A stretch of DNA of 64,000 nt from Herbaspirillum huttiense (GCF_004367745.1 NZ_CP037993.1:5146001-5210000), one strand, 5' to 3'; shown: positions 1 through 9,006, counted from the stretch's first letter. Notes: generated by a model not told the origin, from the letters alone. Program-made: numbers and translations.

Positions 1-116
1 CCATCGGTGCCGGTACCACGCTGACCAAGGACGCCCCGGCCGATCAGCTGACCTTGTCGCGCGCCAAGCAGCTGTCGCTGGCGGGATGGCAGCGGCCGGT
101 CAAGATCAAGAAGTAA
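1..116 (+). CDS. glmU: GlmU C-terminal end (partial)
   Basis: The first 116 bases encode the last 38 residues of bifunctional N-acetylglucosamine-1-phosphate uridyltransferase / glucosamine-1-phosphate acetyltransferase, which makes UDP-GlcNAc for peptidoglycan and LPS. The visible tail reads [12 protein letters not shown], then LSRAKQ, then GW and a basic RPVKIKK end, typical of the GlmU left-handed beta-helix C-terminus. The 5' part lies outside the window. Placement beside glmS groups two steps of the same hexosamine pathway. The call rests on a short stretch but the motif is characteristic. Confidence 0.88.
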   Translation, partial: IGAGTTLTKDAPADQLTLSRAKQLSLAGWQRPVKIKK

Positions 117-230
117 GCGTCTCCGGCCGCGCGCCCTGTGGACAACTCCAACTCGGGTGGTGGTTTCAGGGCGATATGAAGGAAAAAGCCCGTCAACACG
201 CTACTTCCTGACTTATCCACAGGCCAATCC

Positions 231-260
231 GGCCGAAACCTGAAGGTTTCGGCCGTTTTT
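231..260 (+). terminator. Rho-independent terminator after glmU
   Basis: An 11-bp perfect inverted repeat (GGCCGAAACCT / AGGTTTCGGCC) is followed by GTTTTT. It sits between the convergent ends of glmU and the Lrp-type gene, whose stop codon touches the T-run. The T-run is on the + strand, so it mainly serves glmU. Confidence 0.8.
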
Positions 261-751
261 CATGGGGCGTCGGCAGCCGCCCCGAGCGGGATGGCCGTCT
301 CGAACTTGCTGCGGTGGATGGAGAAATAGCTGCGCACATTGCGCACGTTGCGCTGGGAAGCGAACAGCCGGTGCGCCAGTGCGTGGTAAGCCGGCATGTC
401 GCGCACCAGCACCACCAGCACGAAATCCGGCCCCGGCGAGACCCGATAGCACTGCTGCACCGCCGCCTCCCCCGCCACCAGGGCCTCGAAGGCCTGCTGC
501 TCCTCCTCGCCCTGGCGATCCAGCGTGATCTCGACCAGTGCCGTGAGCGTGGACGCCAGTTGGGCCGGATCCAGCAAGGCGACCTGGCGCGCGATCACGC
601 CCGCCTCCACCAGCCGTTTGACGCGGCGCAGGCAGGTCGGCGGCGAGGCATGCACCTGCGCGGCCAGTTCCTGGTTGGTCTGGCTGGCATCACTCTGCAG
701 GGCTTGCAGGATGCGGCGGTCGAGATCGTCCAGATCGAGGGGGGTTTTCAT
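260..751 (-). CDS. Lrp/AsnC-family transcriptional regulator
   Basis: A 163-residue protein with an N-terminal AsnC-type helix-turn-helix (LDDLDRRILQALQSDA, then SPPTCLRRVKRL) and a C-terminal RAM ligand-sensing domain (VEITLDRQ, YRVSPGPDFVLVV, NVRNVRSYF). This is the normal length and order for the family. The frame stays open upstream to a TTG at 826, but the ATG at 751 (MKTPLDLDDLDRR) matches where family members begin, so that start was chosen. It is divergent from glmS across an AT-rich region with repeated ATTTCAC motifs, so it may control itself and perhaps glmS. The ligand cannot be read from sequence. Confidence 0.9.
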   Translation of the reverse strand: MKTPLDLDDLDRRILQALQSDASQTNQELAAQVHASPPTCLRRVKRLVEAGVIARQVALLDPAQLASTLTALVEITLDRQGEEEQQAFEALVAGEAAVQQCYRVSPGPDFVLVVLVRDMPAYHALAHRLFASQRNVRNVRSYFSIHRSKFETAIPLGAAADAP

Positions 752-826
752 GGGTGCCTGCGTCAGCTTGTGAAATTGCCGGAGATTGCGTGAGGGTGAG
801 CGAGATTGAATGACATATAAATCCAA

Positions 827-915
827 ATTTCACCTCTGAATTTAATATTATTTCATCACCCAATAGTGAAGCAATATTAGTTCATTTCACCGATATTTTA
901 GAAATCTTATTTCAC
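827..915. promoter_or_regulatory. AT-rich divergent region with repeated ATTTCAC motifs
   Basis: Four near-identical heptamers lie in the same direction: ATTTCAC at 827-833, ATTTCAT at 850-856, ATTTCAC at 884-890 and ATTTCAC at 909-915. They lie between the divergent Lrp-type gene and glmS, in a stretch much richer in A+T than its surroundings. Lrp-family proteins bind several degenerate AT-rich sites spread over such regions, so these are candidate binding sites. That role is inference. Confidence 0.4.
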
Positions 916-962
916 GATGCCTCGCCTAAGATGCATGCACATCTTTTCCAGCGAGGTAATCC

Positions 963-2780
963 ATGTGCGGCATCGTCGGCGCGGTAGCGCAACAAAACGT
1001 CACTCCCATCCTGCTCGAAGGCCTGAAGCGCCTCGAATACCGTGGTTATGACTCCTGCGGCGTGGCGCTGCATGTGGATGGCAAGCTGCAGCGTTCGCGC
1101 AGCACCTCGCGGGTAGCCGAGCTGCAGCAGCAGGTGGCGCAGAGCGGCCTGTCCGGTTTCACCGGCATCGCGCACACCCGCTGGGCGACGCACGGCGCGC
1201 CTGCCACCCACAATGCGCACCCGCACTTCTCGCGCGACCGCATCGCACTGGTCCACAACGGCATCATCGAGAACCATGACGAACTGCGCGCCGAGTTGCA
1301 GGCTGCCGGTTATGTCTTCGAGAGCCAGACCGATACCGAAGTGATCGCCCACCTGGTCGACCACATGTATGACGGCGATCTGTTCCACACCGTGCAGCAA
1401 GCCGTGCGCCGGTTGACCGGTGCCTACGCGATTGCCGTCTTCTGCGCCGACGAGCCGCACCGCGTGGTGGCAGCGCGTCAGGGTTCGCCGCTGATCGTGG
1501 GTGTTGGCGAAGGACAGAATTTCGTGGCCTCTGATGCGATGGCGCTGGCCGGCACCACCGACCAGATCATCTATCTGGAAGAAGGCGACGTGGTCGACCT
1601 GCAATTGCAGAAGGTGTGGATCGTCGATGCAGCCGGCCGCCCTGCCGAGCGCGAAGTGCGTACCGTGCAGGCTTATACCAGCGCGGTGGAACTGGGCCCG
1701 TACCAGCATTACATGCAGAAGGAAATTTTCGAGCAGCCGCGCGCGATTGCCGACACGCTCGAAGGTGTGGTCGGCATCATGCCCGAGCTGTTTGGCGACA
1801 AGGCCTACAAGGTCTTCAAGGAAGTGGATTCGATCCTGATCCTCGCTTGCGGCACCAGCTATTACGCCGGTCTGACTGCGAAGTACTGGCTGGAGTCGAT
1901 TGCCAAGATCCCGGTCAACGTCGAGATCGCCAGCGAATATCGTTATCGCGACAGCGTGCCCAATCCGAAGTCGCTGGTGGTCACGATCTCGCAGAGCGGC
2001 GAGACGGCCGATACGCTGGCAGCGTTGAAGCATGCGCGTGGTTTGGGCATGCAGCACACGCTGACCATCTGCAACGTGGCCACCAGTGCGATGGTGCGCG
2101 AATGCGAACTGGCCTACATCACGCGTGCCGGTGTGGAAGTGGGTGTGGCCTCGACCAAGGCCTTCACGACGCAGCTGGCGGCGCTGTTCCTGCTGACGCT
2201 GGCGCTGGCGCAGACGCGCGGCTTGCTGACCGAAGAACAGGAAGCCGAACACCTGAAGGCGATGCGCCACCTGCCGGCTGCGCTGCAGAGCGTGCTGGCG
2301 CTGGAACCGTCCATCGTGGCGTGGGCCGAGGCCTTTGCGCGTCGCGAGAATGCGCTGTTCCTGGGGCGTGGGCTGCATTACCCGATTGCGCTGGAAGGTG
2401 CGCTCAAGCTCAAGGAGATCACCTATATCCACGCTGAGGCTTATGCCGCAGGTGAACTGAAGCATGGTCCGCTGGCGCTGGTGACGGATCAGATGCCGGT
2501 GGTGACCATTGCACCCAATGATGCGCTGGTGGAAAAACTGAAGTCCAACATGCAGGAAGTGCGTGCGCGTGGCGGGCAGCTGTATGTGTTTGCGGATGGT
2601 GATTCGCGTATCACTTCGGCGGAAGGGCTGCATGTGATTCGCATGCCGGAGCACTATGGCGTGCTGTCGCCGATTCTGCATGTGGTGCCGTTGCAGTTGC
2701 TGTCGTATCACACGGCGCTGGCAAGGGGGACGGATGTGGATAAGCCGCGGAATTTGGCTAAGTCGGTGACGGTGGAGTGA
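963..2780 (+). CDS. glmS: Glutamine--fructose-6-phosphate aminotransferase (isomerizing)
   Basis: A 605-residue cytoplasmic enzyme that makes glucosamine-6-phosphate from fructose-6-phosphate and glutamine, the first step to UDP-GlcNAc. The N-terminus MCGIVGAV carries the nucleophilic Cys2 of the class II glutamine amidotransferase domain (about 1-220). HTRWATHG and [12 protein letters not shown] follow. Two SIS sugar-isomerase domains follow, with SQSGETADT and a late GPLALV loop. The C-terminus [20 protein letters not shown] is the conserved end whose coding sequence is read by TnsD in Tn7 targeting. The gene is intact, and a Tn7-like element starts 28 bases after its stop codon, so the insertion has not altered the protein. 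Confidence 0.98.
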   Translation: MCGIVGAVAQQNVTPILLEGLKRLEYRGYDSCGVALHVDGKLQRSRSTSRVAELQQQVAQSGLSGFTGIAHTRWATHGAPATHNAHPHFSRDRIALVHNGIIENHDELRAELQAAGYVFESQTDTEVIAHLVDHMYDGDLFHTVQQAVRRLTGAYAIAVFCADEPHRVVAARQGSPLIVGVGEGQNFVASDAMALAGTTDQIIYLEEGDVVDLQLQKVWIVDAAGRPAEREVRTVQAYTSAVELGPYQHYMQKEIFEQPRAIADTLEGVVGIMPELFGDKAYKVFKEVDSILILACGTSYYAGLTAKYWLESIAKIPVNVEIASEYRYRDSVPNPKSLVVTISQSGETADTLAALKHARGLGMQHTLTICNVATSAMVRECELAYITRAGVEVGVASTKAFTTQLAALFLLTLALAQTRGLLTEEQEAEHLKAMRHLPAALQSVLALEPSIVAWAEAFARRENALFLGRGLHYPIALEGALKLKEITYIHAEAYAAGELKHGPLALVTDQMPVVTIAPNDALVEKLKSNMQEVRARGGQLYVFADGDSRITSAEGLHVIRMPEHYGVLSPILHVVPLQLLSYHTALARGTDVDKPRNLAKSVTVE

Positions 2781-2807
2781 GGGGATTCGATAAGGCCGGT
2801 GACCGCA

Positions 2808-2870
2808 TGTTGTTACTATTAATACGGCTTTTTCCCCAGCCAAAACCACATTATTACTATTAATTCAAAA
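2808..2870 (+). repeat. glmS-proximal transposon end with two TnsB-site-like repeats
   Basis: The end opens with TGT. The 11-mer TTACTATTAAT occurs at 2813-2823 and again at 2854-2864, 41 bp apart. Related sequence occurs in reverse orientation outside tnsA (TACTATTATTATGG read on the - strand, 24176-24189). Spaced direct copies at one end and inverted copies at the other are what TnsB-bound Tn7 ends look like. The spacing here resembles a Tn7 left end. Confidence 0.7.
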
Positions 2871-2938
2871 TTAAGGCGTAAATTAACAATAGCTACCTAC
2901 CGGACGATTTCCGAGCAAAAACGTGTCACTCAGAAATG

Positions 2939-2974
2939 AAAGGCTTCCTTTTTTTCGAAAGGGAAGCCTTTTTT
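2939..2974 (+). terminator. Strong hairpin terminator inside the transposon end
   Basis: AAAGGCTTCC pairs with GGAAGCCTTT around a T/A-rich loop, followed by a run of six T. It would stop transcripts reading from glmS into the element. It may be element-borne insulation or the displaced native glmS terminator. Confidence 0.75.
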
Positions 2975-3280
2975 GTTGGGCTAAATCAACTGCAAAGCCA
3001 AGCCGAGCTTGAAAAAAGGCCATTCACTGTCTAAAGGTTTTTATTGAAAAAGAACGCCTATTAGCCCCCCCCTTATTCGGCCTAAATCGCCGCCCCTTAG
3101 CCCCCTACCGCGAATCCCGCCTAAATTATCGCCCAGCCCTGCCAGCCAATCCTGCGCCCAAATTCAGAACGCCAGAATCTATCTAATCCATTCCATGACC
3201 GATGTCTTGCCGTCGAGATAATCGGCGTTTGCTTCGGCAACTTCTTTTACGTAGTCCCATAGCGCACGAATACGCGCCAA
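2975..3280. other. Gene-free stretch with C-rich short repeats
   Basis: No credible gene is seen. Between about 3060 and 3150 the short strings TTAGCCCCC and CCTAAAT followed by CGCC recur irregularly. The periodicity is not that of a CRISPR array and no function is proposed. Confidence 0.4.
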
Positions 3281-3532
3281 TTGCACAGCAACCGCGCCGT
3301 CATGAACGGGATTCTCTGGGTGCTACGGCACATACTCGAAGCACTAGCGGAACACCTCGAAGAGGTTGGCCAAATCAATCTTTCCGAATGCTTTATTGAC
3401 GGCACGTTTGTGTTGGCAAAAAAAGGGCCCAAAGATCGGAAAGACCAAGCGAGGCAAGGGTACGAAGCTCATGGTTATTGCAGACGCTACTGGTCTTCCA
3501 CTCGGCGTGCACACGGCTTCTGCTATCCCATT
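3281..3532 (+). pseudogene. IS5-family transposase relic
   Basis: The stretch reads NRAVMNGILWVLR, a hallmark of IS5-family (IS427-like) transposases. A deletion then joins it to [18 protein letters not shown]. After that the homology continues in another frame as [29 protein letters not shown]. So the gene has lost an internal block and carries a frameshift, and no product is possible. Its 3' side is cut by the adjacent IS3-type fragment, showing successive insertions next to the transposon end. Confidence 0.82.
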
Positions 3533-3825
3533 GCCTTCATAGTTGAAGCAATGCAACGATCATGATCAAGATAATGCTGAACCGCCAGTTGCTTCTGCTT
3601 ATCAGAATACTTGCGCGGTCGCACGTAGCCCACCTTTAGGGCAATACTTTTCTCGTATTCGCGATACCAACATTTCAGCGAGTTCTTTGTTGGATAGCCC
3701 AACTTCCGAATGGTTGGGGCTGTACGCTTTCCCAGCTTGATATAGAGCTTGACCGCTTTGATTCGGTCTTCGTATGAATACATGAACTACCTCCAAGGTA
3801 GTCCAAGATTTTGTCCGCACCCCCA
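3523..3825 (-). mobile_element. Truncated IS3-family element: orfA start and one terminal repeat
   Basis: The ORF begins at 3783 on the - strand with MYSYEDRIKAVKLYIKLGKR, then LGYPTKNSLKCWYREYE, the helix-turn-helix protein OrfA of an IS3-family (IS150-like) element. It runs about 86 codons before losing homology where the IS5 relic begins. The element end is visible upstream of the start: read on the - strand it begins TGGGGGTGCGGACAAAATC at 3825, with the TG terminus usual for IS3 elements. OrfB and the other end are missing, so the copy is immobile. Confidence 0.8.
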
Positions 3826-3827
3826 CT

Positions 3828-4133
3828 ATGGCAATCTACTGCGCCATGATCATTGGGACTGGCATTTTGGCGCCGATGATGTTTGCACCGCAGGGCTCGG
3901 TCCTTAGCCGTCAGTTTCCAGTGCAAAGTCGTTCTACGGGCGTCGGTGCGGGGCGGGAGATTGGTACGGCACTCGCCGCTGGCCTTGCACCCTTGGGCGC
4001 GTTGGCGATGGTCGCGCAATCGACTACGCATGCGACGGACGGGGTGGCTATAGTCCTGGTTTGTTCTGGGCTGATGGTGACCATTGCTACGTTCTTTGAT
4101 CAGGGATATCGATTTAGCACCCATACGAACTAG
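3828..4133 (+). pseudogene. 3' fragment of an MFS (MHS-type) transporter
   Basis: About 100 codons match the last two to three membrane helices of a metabolite:H+ symporter of the major facilitator superfamily: FAPQGSVLSRQFP, GREIGTALAAGLAPLGALAMVA, then LVCSGLMVTIATFFDQGYR. The front of the gene, about three quarters, is gone, cut by the IS3-type end at 3825. It was probably a carrier for the aromatic substrate handled by the operon that follows, now replaced by the ABC importer. Any start used here would be fortuitous, so it is called a pseudogene. Confidence 0.75.
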
Positions 4134-4152
4134 GGCATTAACTCATCGATGT

Positions 4153-4178
4153 GCAGACCAGCAAAACTGCTGGTCTGC
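4153..4178 (+). terminator. Hairpin terminator after the MFS fragment
   Basis: GCAGACCAGC / GCTGGTCTGC is a perfect 10-bp inverted repeat with a 6-nt loop followed by GTTTTC. The remaining stretch to 4455 holds no clear gene. A 24-codon ORF at 4321 (MTRTLQIERR) has a good ribosome site (AAAGAGGAAAA) but no recognisable product and may be a gene remnant. Confidence 0.7.
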
Positions 4179-4455
4179 GTTTTCAATTTAAAAAAGCAGT
4201 GAGAAGTGATTTTGGGATAATAGATCCCGCTATTGAGCCGCGTCTCACACACTTCCCTCGTGAGCCAATGAAGAGTGATGTCCAATCGCGCGTCGACGTC
4301 CGGCTAAAGAGGAAAATACAATGACAAGGACGCTACAGATCGAGAGGAGGATCATAGGGGCAGTCGAACTTTACACGAGAGCTCAGCCAGGATAAATCTC
4401 TGTTCACAAAACGTACCGTCCCGCAATACGAGACAATGTTGCGTGAAAAAGTGAA

Positions 4456-5148
4456 TTAACTTCCGCCCGAAACCAATACAGAAAAAATCGGGCCGGAGAT
4501 TGTTCCAATATCTGGCAATGGCGCAAATGCAATCCTGCGCGCTTCTTTTTCTTTGAGCCCGACACCTCTCAGCACCGTATAGAGCATTTCTTCGATATGG
4601 TGTGTATGGCTAGGCTCCGTAAGCATTGTTTCGATGCCAAAAAAAATAGATCCTAGAATGATGTCGCGGGTCACCAGCGCATTTCCTGCGCGAAAACGCT
4701 CTTCAGCAATGCCCAGCTCCAGATCTCGCGTCAGGTAGACATCAAGCAATTTCCCTCGAACAGCGTGTTGCGAGCCAATGCGGGTTAAAAAGGTCCCCCA
4801 CGTCGGGTACTGGGTGGCGATATGAACGTATAGCTTGGTACCGACAGTAACCCGTACCGCAGGATCTTCAAACTGCAAAACAATTGGATCGACCATTCCC
4901 AGTATTTCGTCGCTCATTTCCCCCGTGACCGCGGCTAGTAGCTCATGAGTTGTCTTGAAATAGTTGTAAAAAGTCCCTCGTGCAACGCCGGCGGCGACGA
5001 TGAAGTCATCAATGACCGGAAGATCCGGCCCTTTTTCGGAGAAGACTTTGATTGCGCTCTGAATTAAGCGTGTACGAGTCTTTTCTCGGCGTTCAATCCC
5101 CGCCCTTGTGCGATGGTCTTCTACGACATTTTTCGTTGCATTTTTCAT
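4456..5148 (-). CDS. TetR-family repressor of the aromatic operon
   Basis: A 230-residue regulator. The N-terminal helix-turn-helix (about 25-75) reads RTRLIQSAIKVFSEKG, then VAAGVARGTFYNYF, the standard TetR signature. The C-terminal half is the ligand-binding and dimer region and is not diagnostic. The gene is divergent from the FAH-hydrolase gene across 175 bp that contain a strong promoter and a perfect palindrome, so it most likely represses the catabolic operon until an aromatic acid or intermediate binds. Whether it also represses itself cannot be read directly. Confidence 0.9.
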   Translation of the reverse strand: MKNATKNVVEDHRTRAGIERREKTRTRLIQSAIKVFSEKGPDLPVIDDFIVAAGVARGTFYNYFKTTHELLAAVTGEMSDEILGMVDPIVLQFEDPAVRVTVGTKLYVHIATQYPTWGTFLTRIGSQHAVRGKLLDVYLTRDLELGIAEERFRAGNALVTRDIILGSIFFGIETMLTEPSHTHHIEEMLYTVLRGVGLKEKEARRIAFAPLPDIGTISGPIFSVLVSGGS

Positions 5149-5250
5149 AGATTAGAAGATTACCTGATTTCATCCGGAACCGCCTTTGGCTGGGTGTTTT
5201 CGGTCAAAAAGCAGTAAGAAATAAGGAAAACAAATATCTGTTATTTCATG

Positions 5251-5300
5251 TTGACATAACCGTCATTTCTACCTAATCTTCGTTTTGACAAATGTGTCAA
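5251..5300 (+). promoter_or_regulatory. Sigma70 promoter and palindromic operator of the catabolic operon
   Basis: TTGACA at 5251-5256 and TAATCT at 5274-5279 are spaced by exactly 17 bp, a near-consensus promoter reading toward the operon. TTGACAAATGTGTCAA at 5285-5300 is a 16-bp inverted repeat (6-bp arms) over the expected transcription start, well placed for the TetR protein to block initiation. The promoter is visible in sequence; the operator role is inferred. Confidence 0.72.
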
Positions 5301-5323
5301 TTCAAGAATTCGTGGAGATTTTT

Positions 5324-6160
5324 ATGAAATTGCTTCGTTATGGTTCTCTTGGTCAAGAGAAGGTTGGCGCGTTGGATGAACAAGGTAAGGTACGTGATTT
5401 GTCGCTGCTGGTGCCAGCATTGACTCCGGAATGGCTGGCGCCGGAGCGCCTGGCAGCGCTGGCTGCAATCGATCTCGAAAAGATGCCGCTGGTACCGAAC
5501 ACGGTGCGATTTGGAGTGCCGGTCGAAGGAGTGCGCCAGTTCGTGGCGATTGGTTTGAACTACCGCAAGCATGCCGAAGAGTCCGGCCTGCCGATCCCGA
5601 CAGAACCGGTAGTATTTACCAAAGCGATCACTTCCCTGAGCGGTTCTAGTGACGACATTGTCATGCCAGAAGGCTCGGAGGAGCTTGATTGGGAGGTCGA
5701 ACTCGGCTTCGTTATCGGAACTACCGCACGTAAAGTAAAGCGCGACGATGCCTTGAAGCACGTAGCTGGCTACGTGCTGGCCAATGACGTTTCGGAACGA
5801 CATTGGCAAATTAAGCGAAACGGACAATGGGGCAAAGGAAAGAGCTTCGATACGTTTGGTCCTATCGGTCCGTGGTTGACAACTGCGGACGAGATTCCAG
5901 ATCCGCAGACATTGGCCATGAAATTGAGTGTAAACGGCGTCGTTAAGCAAAGCAGCAATACTGCGGACATGATCTTCCCAGTCGCAGAAATCATTGCGTA
6001 TCTGAGCCAATTTATGACGCTGCAGCCGGGTGACGTGATCATCACCGGTACCCCGTCTGGCGTTGGTCTCGGAATGAAGCCGCCCCAATTCCTCAAAAAG
6101 GGGGATGTCGTGACTCTCACGATGGAAAAGCTCGGAACACAGACGCAAAAAGTGATCTGA
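5324..6160 (+). CDS. Fumarylacetoacetate hydrolase-family enzyme
   Basis: A 278-residue member of the FAH superfamily, which includes fumarylacetoacetate hydrolases, 2-hydroxyhepta-2,4-diene-1,7-dioate isomerases and ring-fission-product hydrolases or decarboxylases. The core is present: FVAIGLNYRKHAEESG, the metal-binding ELDWEVELGFVIG, NDVSERHWQ, SFDTFGPIGPWL and the late GDVIITGTPSGVG. The ATG at 5324 was chosen over an upstream TTG because GTGGAG precedes it at proper distance and residue 1 then matches the family. As first gene of the operon with a dioxygenase and a hydroxylase, it probably processes the ring-cleavage product. The exact reaction is not resolved. Confidence 0.88.
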   Translation: MKLLRYGSLGQEKVGALDEQGKVRDLSLLVPALTPEWLAPERLAALAAIDLEKMPLVPNTVRFGVPVEGVRQFVAIGLNYRKHAEESGLPIPTEPVVFTKAITSLSGSSDDIVMPEGSEELDWEVELGFVIGTTARKVKRDDALKHVAGYVLANDVSERHWQIKRNGQWGKGKSFDTFGPIGPWLTTADEIPDPQTLAMKLSVNGVVKQSSNTADMIFPVAEIIAYLSQFMTLQPGDVIITGTPSGVGLGMKPPQFLKKGDVVTLTMEKLGTQTQKVI

Positions 6161-6274
6161 GTCACCGCTGGCTAGTTTCGAATAATAAAAACAAACAGCC
6201 GTCCGTTGGACCACATCTGACTTTTCCTTAAAAGGCAGATGTGGATTCCACGTTGTTCCATCCGGGAGAGAGAA

Positions 6275-7273
6275 ATGTCGACCACACTAACTGCCGCTCA
6301 TTTGGCGGCAGATGGAAAGCTGCGTCGCCCCAGCGTCTTGGGCGTGCATTCACTTCATGAGTTTGTTATCAGCGTGCCCAATCTAGAGCAGGCTGAGGAG
6401 TTCTATCGCGCCTTTGGGCTGGACGTCCGAAGGGCGGAAGATCATATCGCCTTGTATACCTATGGCCATTCGCATCGTTGGGCGCGTATTTACCAAGGTG
6501 AGAGTAAGAAGCTGCTTTGGCTCAGTTGGGGAATCTACGCTGAGGATGAGCAGAAATTCTCACATCATCTTGAAGCGCAGGGAGTTCGAGAAATCGAAGC
6601 CCCTCGGCTCGCTGATCCAAGTGGCTTCTGGTTTGCTGGACCGGACGGCGTTCCCCAGCAGTTGATTATCAGTGATAAGTGTACGCCGGATAAAAAGTCA
6701 ACTCGTTCGTTTTCTCCTGAACAGAGTGAGCAAGGTCGTGCACCACGACGTAGCGCAATCAAACAGGTGCAACCCAGACGTCTTTCTCATGTCCTTACTT
6801 TTACCGCGGACGTCGACTCCTCAGCACGGTTCTATATGGAGATGTTAGGCCTGAGATTGTCAGACCGCTCCGGATCCGTGATCGTCTTCATGCACGGCCC
6901 GCACGGCAGTGATCACCATCTGCTAGCGCTGGCGGCTTCGGATGGCGCGGGGCTGCATCATGCTAGCTGGGACGTAGAGTCATTCGACGACGTAGGCTTG
7001 GGAAGTCAACAAATGGCGCAGGCTGGCTACTCAAGAGGTTGGGGGTTAGGGCGACATGTCCTTGGCTCCAACTATTTCCGCTATGTGCGTGATCCTTGGG
7101 GAAGTTACTGCGAGTACTCCTTCGATATCGATCACATTGCCGCTAACTACGATTGGCCAGCAGCTGATTATCCACCTGAAGACGCCTTGTATGTATGGGG
7201 CGATATTCCTCCCTCCGATTTCACAAAAAACTACGAGACAGCGGAAAGAGAAAGTACCTCTGTGTCCGCATGA
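6275..7273 (+). CDS. Extradiol ring-cleavage dioxygenase (VOC family)
   Basis: A 332-residue two-domain vicinal-oxygen-chelate protein, likely an Fe(II) extradiol (meta) catechol dioxygenase. The N-terminal domain starts VHSLHEFVISVPN. The C-terminal catalytic domain shows the expected metal ligands: His in RRLSHVLTF, His in GLHHASWDV and Glu in YCEYSFD. Length is slightly above the 290-310 usual for type I enzymes because of a basic linker near residues 150-165. The ATG at 6275 follows GGGAGAGAGAA. The stop overlaps an ATG of the next reading frame. It should open a dihydroxylated ring made by the downstream hydroxylase. Confidence 0.87.
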   Translation: MSTTLTAAHLAADGKLRRPSVLGVHSLHEFVISVPNLEQAEEFYRAFGLDVRRAEDHIALYTYGHSHRWARIYQGESKKLLWLSWGIYAEDEQKFSHHLEAQGVREIEAPRLADPSGFWFAGPDGVPQQLIISDKCTPDKKSTRSFSPEQSEQGRAPRRSAIKQVQPRRLSHVLTFTADVDSSARFYMEMLGLRLSDRSGSVIVFMHGPHGSDHHLLALAASDGAGLHHASWDVESFDDVGLGSQQMAQAGYSRGWGLGRHVLGSNYFRYVRDPWGSYCEYSFDIDHIAANYDWPAADYPPEDALYVWGDIPPSDFTKNYETAERESTSVSA

Positions 7274-7293
7274 GTACTAAAAAGGAAATGACG

Positions 7294-8910
7294 ATGAAGA
7301 ACCAAGACGATGTGATCTATGAAGTTGTTCAAGTAGGTTATGGGCCTGTCAGCGAAATTATGGCGCTCATGCTTGCACGTCAAGGGCACAAGGTTGCAAT
7401 TCTTGAGCGCTGGACAGAACGGTACCCGTTACCGCGAGCAGTTTGTATTGACCATGAAATCTATCGCGTGCTGTGTGCCATCGGTCTGCGTGATGAATTG
7501 CCGTCTGTCAGCCACGCAGCTCCGCCTTACCGGTGGTTCAACGCTGAATGGAAGGAGTTGCTCTCCATCGATTGGTCGGCTGAGTCGATCTCCGGAGGAA
7601 CTGAAGTCAACTTCGTTCATCAGCCAACGATGGAAGCGATGTTCGATACAGCCGTACGTCGCTGTCCGGAAATCGATATCAATCTCGGCTGGGAAGCCGT
7701 TCATATCAAACAAACACCTGCATACGCTGAAGTCACTGCTAAAAATGTCAATAGCGGTGAAACACGGACCATTCGTGGTCGTTATCTCATCGGCGCCGAC
7801 GGCGCCAACAGCAAGGTGCGCGAAGCCATTGGTTCTGTCCAGGAGGACCGTGGATTTGAAGCCGACTGGCTGGTGATTGATTTGTTGCCCAATGAGGGAG
7901 TCACGCTTGATGTGCCTGAAGCCGCACAGTATTGCAATCCCTCAAGGCCGACGACAATTGTGCCAGCAGGTGTGCGAGATGGTCGTTTCTATCGGCGCTG
8001 GGAGTTCATGCGCATGCCTGGTGAGCCTCGTGAGGAGTTGGAGACCGAAGCAATGGCGTGGAAGCTCCTGGAGCCTTGGGTTAAGCCTGATCAAGCAGTC
8101 ATCGTGCGGCACAAGGTTTATACCTTCCGCTCGCTGATCGCCCAGACCTGGCGTAATAAGCGTTTGCTTATCGCCGGCGATGCCGCCCACGTTATGCCTC
8201 CATTTATGGGGCAGGGGATGTGCGCCGGATTGCGCGACGACTGGAACCTTGCTTGGAAGCTTCATCTCGTGCTGACCGGGCAAGCCGATGATTCTTTGTT
8301 GGATACCTATCAAGTCGAACGAAAGCCTCACGCGAGTGACATCGTCGATCTCTCCATGTACCTCGGGAAGGTGATTTGCGTACCAGATCTTGAGCTTGCC
8401 GCGCAGCGCGATCAGTCGTTCTTTGACAAGACTGTAGCGCCACCACCAGCCTTCCCATCTTTGACCGACGGCATGCTTGATCGACACGCCAGTGGTGCTG
8501 TCCGGCCTCATGCTGGCTTGCTCAGTCCTCACGGAACGGTGCTCTTCAATGGAATGAAGGGCAGATTTGACGATCTCGTCAAGCCTGGATTCATTCTTGT
8601 CGTTCGCAATGCAGCGCATATCGCGACGATATTGCAATCACAAGCAACGGCCGATCTCGATCGATTTAAGTCAATGGGAGGCACTGTCGTCTATCTCGCT
8701 GACCACGACGATAAATCGGCTAATGCTGTCGTTGACCTCGATGGGAAGTTCTCGAGCTTTATGGGCAAATTTGATCTCGCATCGATGTTGATCCGTCCGG
8801 ATTTTTATCTATATGGAAGTACCTTCGAGGCTGGCGAAATTGGTGATCTGTTGGTTCGGTTCGCAGACCATCTGGGTTGCTACGGATTGCGTCCTGCAAT
8901 TTCTGATTAG
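7294..8910 (+). CDS. FAD-dependent aromatic hydroxylase (MhpA-like)
   Basis: A 538-residue class A flavoprotein monooxygenase. It has the N-terminal FAD fold VGYGPVSEIMALMLARQGHKVAILERW, the arrangement PLPRAVCIDHEIYR typical of 3-(3-hydroxyphenyl)propionate hydroxylase (MhpA), the DG-type IGADGANSKVRE motif, and GDAAHVMPPFMGQG then GLRDDWNLAWKL. Family members hydroxylate a phenolic acid ortho to an existing hydroxyl using NAD(P)H and O2. That yields a catechol or hydroquinone for ring cleavage. The ATG at 7294 is preferred (AAGGAA upstream), though an in-frame ATG at 7270 overlaps the dioxygenase stop. The glycine normal in GxGPxG is Ser here (GYGPVS). Confidence 0.87.
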   Translation: MKNQDDVIYEVVQVGYGPVSEIMALMLARQGHKVAILERWTERYPLPRAVCIDHEIYRVLCAIGLRDELPSVSHAAPPYRWFNAEWKELLSIDWSAESISGGTEVNFVHQPTMEAMFDTAVRRCPEIDINLGWEAVHIKQTPAYAEVTAKNVNSGETRTIRGRYLIGADGANSKVREAIGSVQEDRGFEADWLVIDLLPNEGVTLDVPEAAQYCNPSRPTTIVPAGVRDGRFYRRWEFMRMPGEPREELETEAMAWKLLEPWVKPDQAVIVRHKVYTFRSLIAQTWRNKRLLIAGDAAHVMPPFMGQGMCAGLRDDWNLAWKLHLVLTGQADDSLLDTYQVERKPHASDIVDLSMYLGKVICVPDLELAAQRDQSFFDKTVAPPPAFPSLTDGMLDRHASGAVRPHAGLLSPHGTVLFNGMKGRFDDLVKPGFILVVRNAAHIATILQSQATADLDRFKSMGGTVVYLADHDDKSANAVVDLDGKFSSFMGKFDLASMLIRPDFYLYGSTFEAGEIGDLLVRFADHLGCYGLRPAISD

Positions 8911-9006
8911 GCACTAGCGGATTGAAAACGAAGTTGATGTAGTAGTGCAAGGGGGCGCCTCGGTCATGTAGTACCCCGGGGCGCAATTCAAACGAGAGGA
9001 GACAAT

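Noticed and set aside
912..2849. A 645-codon open frame antisense to glmS
   Set aside because: It exists only because of glmS codon bias. The translation has no family features and overlaps the whole of a certain gene.
3060..3150. C-rich irregular repeats as a CRISPR or attachment array
   Set aside because: Units vary in length and sequence, with no constant spacer size.
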